From contig CAWHAP010000010.1 of the NCBI GenBank assembly GCA_963827335.1, forward strand, positions 248,001 through 312,000: a DNA stretch of 64,000 bases. Reading direction: 5' to 3'. The notes under the pieces are model-generated. The model was not told the DNA's origin and did no database searches. It saw only the letters and a list, made by a program, of their open reading frames with translations. The stretch is from DASQMT01 sp963827335 (lineage in GTDB: Bacteria; Actinomycetota; Thermoleophilia; Solirubrobacterales; Solirubrobacteraceae). Numbering within the stretch: the first letter of the stretch is position 1; every line of letters begins with the position of its first letter. Below, in pieces: positions 50,470 through 57,860 of this stretch. The translations under genes and the position numbers were made by a program.

Positions 50470-50475
50470 TAGCCT
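50470..50475 (+). promoter_or_regulatory. -10 box (TAGCCT) of pcm
   Basis: TAGCCT ends 6 nt before the pcm ATG at 50482, again predicting a leaderless message. Confidence 0.4.
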
Positions 50476-50481
50476 CCCGCC

Positions 50482-51723
50482 ATGGACACGGACGCGCAGG
50501 AGCGGCACGCGGCGTTCGTGGCGCGCCTGCGCGACGGCACGCGCGTGCCCGACGCCATCCACGACGCGCTCGCGCGCGTCCCGCGCCACCACTTCCTCCC
50601 CGGGCAGCCGCTCGACCAGGTCTACGCCGACGACGCCGTCGTCACGCACGACGAGGGGGGCGTGCCGACCAGCTCGTCGAGCCAGCCCAGCCTGATGGCG
50701 CGCATGCTCGACCAGCTCGACGTGCGCAGCGGCGACCGCGTGCTCGAGGTGGGGGCCGGCACGGGCTACAACGCCGCGCTCCTCGCGGAGCTCGGGGCGG
50801 CCGTGACCTCCGTCGAGCTGCAGCCCGAGGTGGCCGAGGCCGCCCGCGGGCATCTGGAGGCGGCCGGGATCGCGGTGGTGCGCGCCGGTGACGCGGAGGC
50901 GCCCGACGTCGCGCCCGGGACCGTCTGGGTGGTGACCGGCGACGGGGCCGCCCCGCCCGGCGGCCCCTACGACCGCGTGATCGTGACCGCCTCGCTGTGG
51001 TCGGTGCCCGCCGCGCTCGCGTCCGCGGTCGCCGCCGGCGGCGTGCTCGTCGCGCCCCTTCGCCTGAACGGCATCGAGCTCGCCCTCGCGCTGCGCCGCG
51101 ACGGCGACGTGCTGCGCGGGTCGGGCGGGCTGCTGTGCGGCTTCATGCCGCTGCGCGGGCGCGGCGACGACGGGCGGGGGAGCGACGAGCGGCCCTGGCG
51201 CTGGCCGCTCGGCGGCGGCGGGGTCGCGTCGGCGGACGTCGACCTCGGCGTCGAGGGCCGCGGCGCGCTCGACCGGCTGCTCGCCACGCCGAGCCGTGCG
51301 GTCGAGGACCCGTTCCGGCTGGAGCCCGGGATGCACGCGCTCGACGCGCTCCTCTGGCTCGGCCTGCAGGGCGACCCGCTCCTCTCGATCGCGCGGCCGC
51401 CCGGCGGGCGCGGCGAGCGCCCGGCCTGGATCGTGGCGCTCGACGTGCTCCCGGCCTCGCTGCTCGTCGTGCACCTCGGCCCGACGTTCGGGCGGGTCGC
51501 GCGGGCGGAGCTGCACGGGAGCGACGCCGCGCTGCGCGCCGCCACGGCCGCGATGGACGCGTGGCACGCCGCCGGCGCGCCCGGTCCCGCGGCGCTCGAG
51601 CTCACCGTCGCTCCGTCGCGCGACCGCACCGGGTCGAGCCTGCCCTGGCGTGGCGCCGACGGCGCCACGACGCTCGTCCGCGGCACCCACCGCTGGTCGC
51701 TGCGGTACCTGCCGGCGGGCTGA
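50482..51723 (+). CDS. pcm: Protein-L-isoaspartate O-methyltransferase with long C-terminal extension
   Basis: Residues 1 to about 190 are a PCMT domain that repairs isoaspartyl damage: RVPRHHFLPGQ, TSSSSQPSLMARMLDQLD, RVLEVGAGTGYNAALLAEL (SAM motif) and YDRVIVTASLWSVPAALAS. PCMT is usually about 210 residues; this one has 413. The second half (about 215-413) contains no motif I recognise and reads like an additional alpha/beta domain, as seen in some actinobacterial PCMT proteins. Confidence 0.85.
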   Translation: MDTDAQERHAAFVARLRDGTRVPDAIHDALARVPRHHFLPGQPLDQVYADDAVVTHDEGGVPTSSSSQPSLMARMLDQLDVRSGDRVLEVGAGTGYNAALLAELGAAVTSVELQPEVAEAARGHLEAAGIAVVRAGDAEAPDVAPGTVWVVTGDGAAPPGGPYDRVIVTASLWSVPAALASAVAAGGVLVAPLRLNGIELALALRRDGDVLRGSGGLLCGFMPLRGRGDDGRGSDERPWRWPLGGGGVASADVDLGVEGRGALDRLLATPSRAVEDPFRLEPGMHALDALLWLGLQGDPLLSIARPPGGRGERPAWIVALDVLPASLLVVHLGPTFGRVARAELHGSDAALRAATAAMDAWHAAGAPGPAALELTVAPSRDRTGSSLPWRGADGATTLVRGTHRWSLRYLPAG

Positions 51724-51728
51724 CGCAG

Positions 51729-51753
51729 CAGTGCGATCAGCGCGACCGCACTG
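51729..51753. terminator. Hairpin between pcm and the convergent hotdog gene
   Basis: CAGTGCG (51729-51735) pairs perfectly with CGCACTG (51747-51753) around an 11-nt loop, 6 nt after the pcm stop and before the convergent stop at 51801. Confidence 0.5.
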
Positions 51754-51800
51754 GCCGACAGGGCCGCGATGCCGGCCGGATCCGCGGCGCGCGGCGAGGC

Positions 51801-52511
51801 TCACGTGCCCAGCGGCCGCGCCAGCTCGACCCAGACCGCGCGGCCGCATGCGCGCCGCTCGCCGGCGGCGGTGAAGAGCGCGACCGCCGTGTGGCGCTTG
51901 CGCCCGTCCTCGCGCTCGAGCCACGACTGGATCACGTGCGGCGCCCCGACGGCGATCGGGCCCTCGAGCGCGACGGTGAAGCGCCCGAGCACGACCGGTC
52001 CCGCGACCGTGCCGTGCGCCGGCGCCGAGCTCGGGCAGTCGAGCGCCGCCCAGGCGAACCGCCGGTCGACCACGGCGTCGCCCGTCCAGGCCGGCGGCGT
52101 CCACGGGACCGCGAACCGGCCGTCGCCGACCGGGCCGCAGAACAGGCACAGCGCGTCGGCGGGGTCGCGCTCCGGGCCGCAGCCGAAGCACGTCGGGAAC
52201 GGGTGGTCGTGCTGCCATGCGAAGCGCTCGGACGCCGCGGCGGCGGCCGCCGGGTCGACGGGCTCGGGACCCGCCACGTCGAGCGCGGCCGGCCGCGCCT
52301 CGGCCACCACGTGCTCGCCGTCGAGCAGCGCCGCGCCGCCGTCGCGCGCCACCACCGCGAGCGGCGTCTCGAGCGGCGGCGGGCGCCGCAGCGTCACCTC
52401 GGCGCAGGCGCTCTGGACCTGCGCCGCCGCGCAACCGGCCGAGTAGCCGCCGTGGCCCGAGGCCGGGGGTCCGTTGAAGCGCGCCGCGATCGTGACCGTC
52501 ACGCACGCCAT
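51801..52511 (-). CDS. Hotdog-fold thioesterase-like protein
   Basis: The 236-residue protein begins with ARFNGPPASGHGGYSAGCAA, then ACAEVTLRRPPPLETPLAVV, the pattern of one hotdog half, and has a central HPFPTCFGCGPERDPADAL with two Cys before the second half. It looks like a double-hotdog thioesterase-superfamily protein. The substrate is unknown. ATG 52511 is divergent from ftsY with 22 nt between starts. Confidence 0.7.
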   Translation of the reverse strand: MACVTVTIAARFNGPPASGHGGYSAGCAAAQVQSACAEVTLRRPPPLETPLAVVARDGGAALLDGEHVVAEARPAALDVAGPEPVDPAAAAAASERFAWQHDHPFPTCFGCGPERDPADALCLFCGPVGDGRFAVPWTPPAWTGDAVVDRRFAWAALDCPSSAPAHGTVAGPVVLGRFTVALEGPIAVGAPHVIQSWLEREDGRKRHTAVALFTAAGERRACGRAVWVELARPLGT

Positions 52512-52518
52512 CGTGCCC

Positions 52519-52524
52519 TATCCT
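52519..52524 (+). promoter_or_regulatory. -10 box (TATCCT) of ftsY
   Basis: TATCCT ends 9 nt before the ftsY GTG 52534. On minus, TAGGGC (52520-52515) shares its TA and would serve the hotdog gene, 3 nt from its ATG side of the gap; this second box is a weak match. Confidence 0.4.
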
Positions 52525-52533
52525 GCCCGCCCC

Positions 52534-53529
52534 GTGGCGCGCGACTGGGACGACCTCTTCATCACCGGCAGGCCGACGCTCGCCGCGGCCGAGCCCGAGC
52601 CCGAACGGGAGGAGCGCCGCCGCGGCTTCTTCACCCGCATGCGCGAGAACATGCGCAAGACGCGCGAGGCGCTGAGCGCCGAGGTGCAGGCGACGCTGTT
52701 CTCCGGCGACCTCGACGAGGACACCTGGGAGCGGCTGGAGGAGGCCCTGATCTACGCCGACGTCGGCGCGCGCACGACGGCCCAGGTCGTCGCGCAGCTC
52801 GAGCAGGAGGCCGAGGAGGGCGACCTCGTCGGCGGGGAGGCGCTCACCGCGCGGCTCGCCGAGCTGCTGGCCAAGCTCGCCCGCACGGGCGACGACACGA
52901 TCGACCTGCGCCACGAGCCGGCCGTGATCCTCGTCGTCGGCGTCAACGGCACGGGCAAGACGACGAGCATCGGCAAGCTGGCGTGGCACCTGCGCAAGAC
53001 GCTCGGCCTGACCGTGGTGATCGGCGCCGCGGACACGTTCCGCGCCGCCGCCGTCGAGCAGCTCGAGCGCTGGGGCGAGCGCGCCGGCGTCGACGTCGTG
53101 AAGGGGCCGGAGGGGTCCGACCCCGGGGCCGTCGCCTTCGACGCCGTGGCCCGCGGGCGCGAGCGCGGCGCCGACGTCGTGATCGTCGACACCGCCGGCC
53201 GCCTGCACACCCAGCGCGAGCTGATGACCGAGCTGGAGAAGATCCGCCGCGTGATCACCAAGCAGATGCCCGACGCGCCGCACGAGACGCTCATGACCGT
53301 GGACGCGACCACGGGGCAGAACGGCGTCCGCCAGGCCAAGCTGTTCGGCGAGGCGGTCGACGTGACCGGGATCGTGCTGACGAAGCTCGACGGCACCGCC
53401 AAGGGCGGCATCGCCCTGGCGATCGCCAACGAGCTCGGCATCCCGGTCAAGCTCATCGGCATCGGGGAGCAGCTCGAGGACCTGCGCCCGTTCGACGCCG
53501 ACGAGTTCTCCAAGGCGCTCCTGACCTAG
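52534..53529 (+). CDS. ftsY: Signal recognition particle receptor FtsY
   Basis: Docks SRP-ribosome complexes at the membrane. The 331-residue protein has a short acidic N-terminus, an N domain with ETLFSGDL-type helices, GVNGTGKTTSIGKLAWHLRK (G1, about residues 136-155), DTFRAAAVEQLERW (G2), DTAGRLHTQRELM (G3) and TKLDGTAKGGIALA (G4). GTG 52534 gives MARDWDDLF; an upstream ATG 52474 would overlap the divergent gene and add unrelated residues. Its TAG shares CTAG with the stop of the convergent gene. Confidence 0.94.
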   Translation: MARDWDDLFITGRPTLAAAEPEPEREERRRGFFTRMRENMRKTREALSAEVQATLFSGDLDEDTWERLEEALIYADVGARTTAQVVAQLEQEAEEGDLVGGEALTARLAELLAKLARTGDDTIDLRHEPAVILVVGVNGTGKTTSIGKLAWHLRKTLGLTVVIGAADTFRAAAVEQLERWGERAGVDVVKGPEGSDPGAVAFDAVARGRERGADVVIVDTAGRLHTQRELMTELEKIRRVITKQMPDAPHETLMTVDATTGQNGVRQAKLFGEAVDVTGIVLTKLDGTAKGGIALAIANELGIPVKLIGIGEQLEDLRPFDADEFSKALLT

Positions 53530-53879
53530 CCGAGCTCGTACTCGAGCGCGATCTTCTCGTGCTCGAGCCGTGCCTCGCCGCGCAGCCCGGTGAGCTCCCC
53601 GGTGCCCGAGCCGGGGACGACGTAGCCCCACTGGCCGCCCTCCCAGGCGCCGTGCTGGAGCACGAACGTGCCGCTGCGGCCGTCGAGCGTCGCCGTCACC
53701 CGCTCGTTCGCGACGTACGCGAGCTCGCCGCAGCTCAGCAGCTCGGCGACGCTCGAGCCCGCGAGCGCGCCGGCGTAGGCCTTGCGCACGGTCGCGCGCA
53801 TGAGCGGCGGCCCGTCGGCCGGCGCGTCGTAGGGCGCCTGGTCCCAGCCCGTGAGCGCGAACGTGGCGTCGAGCTTCAC
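53526..53879 (-). CDS. DUF3224 family protein
   Basis: The 117-residue protein starts from GTG 53879 as MKLDATFALTGWDQAPYD and has RKAYAGALAGSSVAELLS, GRSGTFVLQHGAWEGGQWGY and GTGELTGLRGEARLEHE, the DUF3224 lipocalin-like layout. Function unknown. Its start overlaps the VOC gene stop by 4 nt, and both probably belong to a stress or detoxification unit read from the promoter opposite the AraC-like gene. Confidence 0.8.
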   Translation of the reverse strand: MKLDATFALTGWDQAPYDAPADGPPLMRATVRKAYAGALAGSSVAELLSCGELAYVANERVTATLDGRSGTFVLQHGAWEGGQWGYVVPGSGTGELTGLRGEARLEHEKIALEYELG

Positions 53880-54331
53880 GACCCCGCCCCGCCCATGCGC
53901 CGCGCCAGCTCCTCGTCGGAGACGTCCTCGACGTGCGTGGCGATCGCCCAGCGGTGGCCGAACGGGTCGCGCACGGAGCCGGCGCGGTCGCCGTGGAGAT
54001 GGTCCTCGATCGGGTTGATCTGCGTCGCCCCGGCGGCGAGCGCGCGGGCATGGACGGCGTCCGCGTCCTCCACGTAGAGCGTGATGAACGCGGGCCACGC
54101 GTCGCCCGACGGCGCCACGAACCCGTGGTCGGGCATCGCGTCGCACAGGGTGACGATCGCGTCGCCGATCCGCAGCGCGGCGTGGACGAGCATGCCGCCC
54201 GCCTCCAGGCGCCGCTGGACCTCGGCGCCGAAGGCCCGCTCGTAGAAGTCGATCGCGGCGGCGCCGTCGGCCACGACGAGGTTGGGGGTCGCGGTCGAGA
54301 ACCCCGCGGGGATGGCGTTCGCATCGGTCAT
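53876..54331 (-). CDS. VOC-family (glyoxalase/PhnB-like) protein
   Basis: The 151-residue protein has FSTATPNLVVADGAAAIDFY, the PhnB-like opening, FGAEVQRRLEAGGMLVHAAL, and DPFGHRWAIATHVEDVS with a metal-site His, giving two beta-alpha-beta modules. It is divergent from the AraC-type gene with 42 nt between starts; a TAGCGT box (54344-54339) lies 7 nt before ATG 54331. Confidence 0.85.
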   Translation of the reverse strand: MTDANAIPAGFSTATPNLVVADGAAAIDFYERAFGAEVQRRLEAGGMLVHAALRIGDAIVTLCDAMPDHGFVAPSGDAWPAFITLYVEDADAVHARALAAGATQINPIEDHLHGDRAGSVRDPFGHRWAIATHVEDVSDEELARRMGGAGS

Positions 54332-54365
54332 GGCCACCACGCTACGTGCGGCCCGGCCCGGCGTA

Positions 54366-54382
54366 TTGTCAAAATGCGACAG
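54366..54382. promoter_or_regulatory. Inverted repeat TTGTC-N7-GACAG over the AraC-like gene start
   Basis: TTGTC AAAATGC GACAG overlaps a TATTGT -10-like box (54364-54369) and the first ATG, so a protein bound here would block the gene. It has the same half-sites and spacing as 37003-37019. Confidence 0.3.
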
Positions 54383-55171
54383 GCGATGGAGCGTGCCGCG
54401 ACCGCCAGCACCCGGGGCATCCTCAACCCGCAGGAGGGACGGCGCCACTTCCGCCTCTCGCGCCACGCGCCCTCGCCCGACCTGGACCCGTGGGTCGAGC
54501 GCCACTGGATGGTCGAGTGGGACCTCGACGCGCCGTACACCCAGGAGCTGCTCAACCACCCGACGATCAACCTCGCGGTCGAGGGCGCCTCGGCCGGCGT
54601 GTTCGGGATCCGCACCGCCCGCGACCGCAAGACGATCGACGGGGCGGGCCGCGTCGTCGGCGTGAAGTTCCGCCCGGGCGCGTTCCAGCCGTTCTACGGG
54701 CGCTCCGTGCACCAGCTGACGAACCGGGTCGTCCCGCTCACGGCGGTCTTCGGGCCGGCGGGGGACGAGCTGGCGCGCGCCGTGCGGGCCGAGCCGGACG
54801 CCCCGTCCGCGGTCATGGAGGCGTTCCTCCGCGCCCGGCTGCCCGCGCGCGACCCGCACCTCGACATGATCGCCGCGGTCGTGGCCACGATGCTCGAGGA
54901 CCCCGCGGTCGTGCGCGTCGACGAGCTCGCCGCGCGGCACGCAATGTCGCCGCGCACGCTGCAGCGCCTGTTCCGCCGCTATGTCGGCGTGAGCCCCAAG
55001 TGGGTGCTGCAGCGCTACCGGCTGCACGAGGCGGCCGAGCGGATCGCCGAGGGACGCGACGGTGACTGGGCCGCCACGGCGCTCGAGCTCGGCTACGCCG
55101 ACCAGGCCCACTTCATCCGCGACTTCAAGGCCCTCATCGGGACCTCGCCGGCGCAGTACGCCGCCGCCTGA
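54374..55171 (+). CDS. AraC-family transcriptional regulator
   Basis: The 265-residue regulator has an N-terminal ligand domain (DLDPWVERHWMVEW, VVGVKFRPGAFQPFYGRSVH) of the DUF6597 type and a C-terminal AraC double helix-turn-helix: VDELAARHAMSPRTLQRLF and ALELGYADQAHFIRDFKAL. ATG 54374 or ATG 54386 is possible; the second would sit just after the predicted transcript start. It is divergent from the VOC-DUF3224 pair and probably controls it. Confidence 0.88.
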   Translation: MRQAMERAATASTRGILNPQEGRRHFRLSRHAPSPDLDPWVERHWMVEWDLDAPYTQELLNHPTINLAVEGASAGVFGIRTARDRKTIDGAGRVVGVKFRPGAFQPFYGRSVHQLTNRVVPLTAVFGPAGDELARAVRAEPDAPSAVMEAFLRARLPARDPHLDMIAAVVATMLEDPAVVRVDELAARHAMSPRTLQRLFRRYVGVSPKWVLQRYRLHEAAERIAEGRDGDWAATALELGYADQAHFIRDFKALIGTSPAQYAAA

Positions 55172-55176
55172 GGCGC

Positions 55177-55806
55177 TCAGCCCTCCGTGCCGAACACGCG
55201 GTCGCCCGCGTCGCCCAGGCCGGGGCGGATGTAGCCGCGCTCGTCGAGCTCGCGGTCGATCGCGGCGCAGAAGACCGGCACGTCGGGGTGGGCCTCCTGC
55301 ACGGCGGCCAGCCCCTCGGGCGCCGCGACGAGGCAGACGAACCGGATGCGGCCCGACACGTCGCGCTTGACCCGCTCCAGCGCGTTGACGGCAGAGCCGC
55401 CCGTGGCGAGCATCGGGTCGACGACGACGACCTCGGCGTCCGCCGCGTGGGGCGGGATCGACTCGTAGTAGCCGACCGGCTGCAGGGACTCCTCGTCGCG
55501 GTACATCCCCAGGTGGCCGACGCGCGCCTCGGGGATCAGCCGCAGCGCGCCGTCGGTCATGCCGAGCCCGGCGCGCAGGATGGCGATGATGACGATGTCG
55601 TCGGCGAGGCGCATGCCCCCGGTCGTCTCCAGCGGCGTCTCGATCTGGTCCTCGCGGACGCGCAGGTCGCGCAGCGCCTCGAAGAGCAGCAGCATCGACA
55701 CGTCCGAGAGCCGGCGGCGGAAGTCGCTCGACGGCGTGACCCGGTCGCGCAGGACGGACAGGTGGCGGGCGACCAGCGGGTGGTCGACGACGGTGACGCC
55801 GGTCAT
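55177..55806 (-). CDS. upp: Uracil phosphoribosyltransferase
   Basis: Salvages uracil to UMP. The 209 residues include VVDHPLVARHLSVLRDR, AILRAGLGMTDG, YYESIPPHAADAEVVVVDPM, the PRPP loop DPMLATGGSAVNAL, and AIDRELDERGYIRPGLGDAG. A TAGCGT box (55821-55816) lies 9 nt before ATG 55806. Its stop is close to the convergent AraC-like gene stop. Confidence 0.95.
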   Translation of the reverse strand: MTGVTVVDHPLVARHLSVLRDRVTPSSDFRRRLSDVSMLLLFEALRDLRVREDQIETPLETTGGMRLADDIVIIAILRAGLGMTDGALRLIPEARVGHLGMYRDEESLQPVGYYESIPPHAADAEVVVVDPMLATGGSAVNALERVKRDVSGRIRFVCLVAAPEGLAAVQEAHPDVPVFCAAIDRELDERGYIRPGLGDAGDRVFGTEG

Positions 55807-55823
55807 GGGAGGGGCACGCTACC

Positions 55824-56426
55824 TCAGGTGCTCGAACGGCGCTGCCGGCGGCGCTCGACGTAGCGCCGCTTCTTGGCCTCTGTCCCGCAGTCCTCCATCG
55901 AGCACCACCGCCGCCCGGCTCCGCGGGACCGGTCGAGGAAGAACCAGCGGCACGCCGCGCAGCGGCGCAGGCGGGGCAGCTCGTCGCCGCTCGTGAGCAG
56001 CGCGGCGGCGGCGTGGGCGAGCCGGTGCACCGGCGCGTGCGCATCGCCGTCGTCCCACGTCCACGCCAGCACGCCCGCGTGCGGGGCCAGGCGCCCGGCC
56101 GCCAGCGCGGCGCGAGCGGCGGACTCGACCGCGGCCCGCGGTGCGCCCGGGGGCGCCGCCCCCGCCAGCTGCGCCTCCAGGACCGCGTCGAACGCGTCGC
56201 GCAGCGCCAGGGCGGACCGCAGGGCGCCGGCGCTCGCCGGCGTCGCGTCGCCCGCCATGCCGAGCCTGCGCGCGAAGGTCACGAGGTCCTCGGGCGTCGC
56301 CAGGACGTCCGCCTCGACGGGGCCGTGCGGCTGGCCGTAGACCGTGTTGACGAGATCGATGGCGGCGTGGCCGCCGTCGAGCCGCATCGAGGCGGCGGTC
56401 GGGGGCCGGGCGTCGGTTACCGGCAT
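55824..56426 (-). CDS. CGNR zinc-finger (ABATE) regulator
   Basis: The 200-residue protein has an N-terminal ABATE domain (MRLDGGHAAIDLVNTVYGQ, SALALRDAFDAVLEA) and a C-terminal zinc finger CAACRWFFLDRSRGAGRRW followed by CSMEDCGTEAKKRRY. The second pair reads CGTE where the family name has CGNR, a variant. Start ATG 56426; GTG 56447 would extend it. It diverges from the MFS gene with 11 nt between starts and is its likely regulator. Confidence 0.85.
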   Translation of the reverse strand: MPVTDARPPTAASMRLDGGHAAIDLVNTVYGQPHGPVEADVLATPEDLVTFARRLGMAGDATPASAGALRSALALRDAFDAVLEAQLAGAAPPGAPRAAVESAARAALAAGRLAPHAGVLAWTWDDGDAHAPVHRLAHAAAALLTSGDELPRLRRCAACRWFFLDRSRGAGRRWCSMEDCGTEAKKRRYVERRRQRRSST

Positions 56427-56445
56427 AGTCGTGTTTGATGGTAAC
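56416..56445. promoter_or_regulatory. Inverted repeat GTTACC-N18-GGTAAC between the CGNR and MFS genes
   Basis: The arms 56416-56421 and 56440-56445 are perfect complements and span both start codons of the divergent pair. A binding protein, perhaps the CGNR regulator itself, could block both genes. Confidence 0.35.
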
Positions 56446-57850
56446 ACTCGGCGGGGAGTGCTGGAGCATGGTCCTCGCGCTCCTCTGCACCGCCCAGTTC
56501 GTGATCGTCCTCGACGCGACGATCGTCGCCATCGCGCTGCCCGCGATGCAGGCCGACCTCGGGCTCGCCCCCTCGGCGCTGGGCTGGGTGATCACCGCCT
56601 ACACCGTGGTCTTCGGCGGCTGCCTGCTGGCCTGCGGGCGGCTGGCCGACCGGGTCGGGCGGCGGCGCGTCTTCGCCTGGGGCCTCGTGGTGTTCGTGGC
56701 CGGCTCGCTCGGCTGCGGGCTCGCGCCGAGCGGCGCGACCCTGCTCGCCGGCCGCGCGGTCCAGGGCCTCGGCGCCGCGCTCGTCGCGCCCGCGGCGCTC
56801 GCCCTGCTCACCGCCGCGCGGCCCGGCGGACCCGACCGCGTCCGCGCGCTCGGCTGGTGGACGGCCGCCGCCGCGGGCGGCGGCGCGAGCGGATGGGTCC
56901 TCGGCGGTCTGCTGAGCGGGCTGCTCGACTGGCGCTGGGTGTTCCTCGTCAACGTCCCCGTGTGCGCCGCCGCGGCGGCGCTCGCGCCGCGCGTCCTGAC
57001 CGAGAGCCGGGCGGAGCGTGCGGACCGCGCGGACGTCGCCGGTGCAGCGCTCGCCACCGCGGCCCTCGCCGCGCTCGTGCTCGCGCTCACGCTCGCCGGG
57101 GAGCAGGGGCCGGGGGCGACCGCGACGCTGTGCGCGCTGGCGGCGACGGCCGTCCTGGCGGCCGCGCTCGTGCTCGTCGAGTCGCGGGCGCCGGATCCGC
57201 TCTTCGGCCGTGCGCTGCGCCGGCGCGGCGTGGCGGCGCCCAACGTCGTCGCCGCCGTGCTCACCGCGGTCACGACGCCGCCGATGCTGCTCTGCACCCT
57301 CTACGCCCAGGACGTGCTCGGCCTGGCGCCGCTCGCGGCCGGCCTGCTGTTCCCGCCGTTCAACCTCGCCGTCGTGGCCGGCTCGCTCGCCGGGCCCCGG
57401 ATCGCGGGAGCGCTGGGGGAGACGCGGGCCATGGCGGCCGGGCTGGCGGCGGTGGCCGCCGGCGCGGCGGCCCTCCTCGCGATCGCCCCCGGCGCACCGG
57501 CGCTGCCGTCGCTCGGGGCCGGGTTCGTGCTGCTCGGCGCGGGCCTCGGCATCGCCTCCGTCGCCTCGACCGCGCTCGGCACGGCCGCGCTGGACGGGCC
57601 CGACCAGGGGCTCTCGTCGGGCCTGCTCACGACGAGCGCCCAGGTCGGCACCGCGCTCGGCCTCGCGGTGGTCGTGCCGCTCGCGGCGGCGCGCACCGAC
57701 GCGCTCGGCGGCGGGCCGGGAGCGCAGGTCGCGGGCTACGAGCTCGGGTTCCTGATCGCCGCCGCCGTGGCGGCCGCGGCCGCGCTCGCCGTCGCGGCCG
57801 GCGCGCGGCGCCGTGCGCCCGCGGCGGAGCGCTGCGCGGCGCTGAGATAG
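56438..57850 (+). CDS. MFS efflux transporter, DHA2 family (14 helices)
   Basis: The 470-residue protein has MVLALLCTAQFVIVLDATIV (helix 1 with the DHA2 motif D1), GRLADRVGRRRVFAWGLVVF (motif A), LLSGLLDWRWVFLVNVPVCA (helix 6) and about 14 helices. Such pumps export drugs or small lipophilic compounds. ATG 56438 is used; ATG 56468 with GGGGAG upstream is an alternative that still keeps helix 1. Regulation by the divergent CGNR gene is inferred. Confidence 0.88.
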   Translation: MVTLGGECWSMVLALLCTAQFVIVLDATIVAIALPAMQADLGLAPSALGWVITAYTVVFGGCLLACGRLADRVGRRRVFAWGLVVFVAGSLGCGLAPSGATLLAGRAVQGLGAALVAPAALALLTAARPGGPDRVRALGWWTAAAAGGGASGWVLGGLLSGLLDWRWVFLVNVPVCAAAAALAPRVLTESRAERADRADVAGAALATAALAALVLALTLAGEQGPGATATLCALAATAVLAAALVLVESRAPDPLFGRALRRRGVAAPNVVAAVLTAVTTPPMLLCTLYAQDVLGLAPLAAGLLFPPFNLAVVAGSLAGPRIAGALGETRAMAAGLAAVAAGAAALLAIAPGAPALPSLGAGFVLLGAGLGIASVASTALGTAALDGPDQGLSSGLLTTSAQVGTALGLAVVVPLAAARTDALGGGPGAQVAGYELGFLIAAAVAAAAALAVAAGARRRAPAAERCAALR

Positions 57851-57853
57851 GGT
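57848..57853 (+). promoter_or_regulatory. -10 box (TAGGGT) of the nucleoside operon
   Basis: TAGGGT overlaps the MFS stop and ends 7 nt before GTG 57861. Confidence 0.35.
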
Positions 57854-57860
57854 CACGCGG

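Noticed and set aside
50398..54324. 1308-codon minus-strand frame over pcm, hotdog and ftsY
   Set aside because: Spans several well-supported genes, is low in complexity, and has no recognisable domain.
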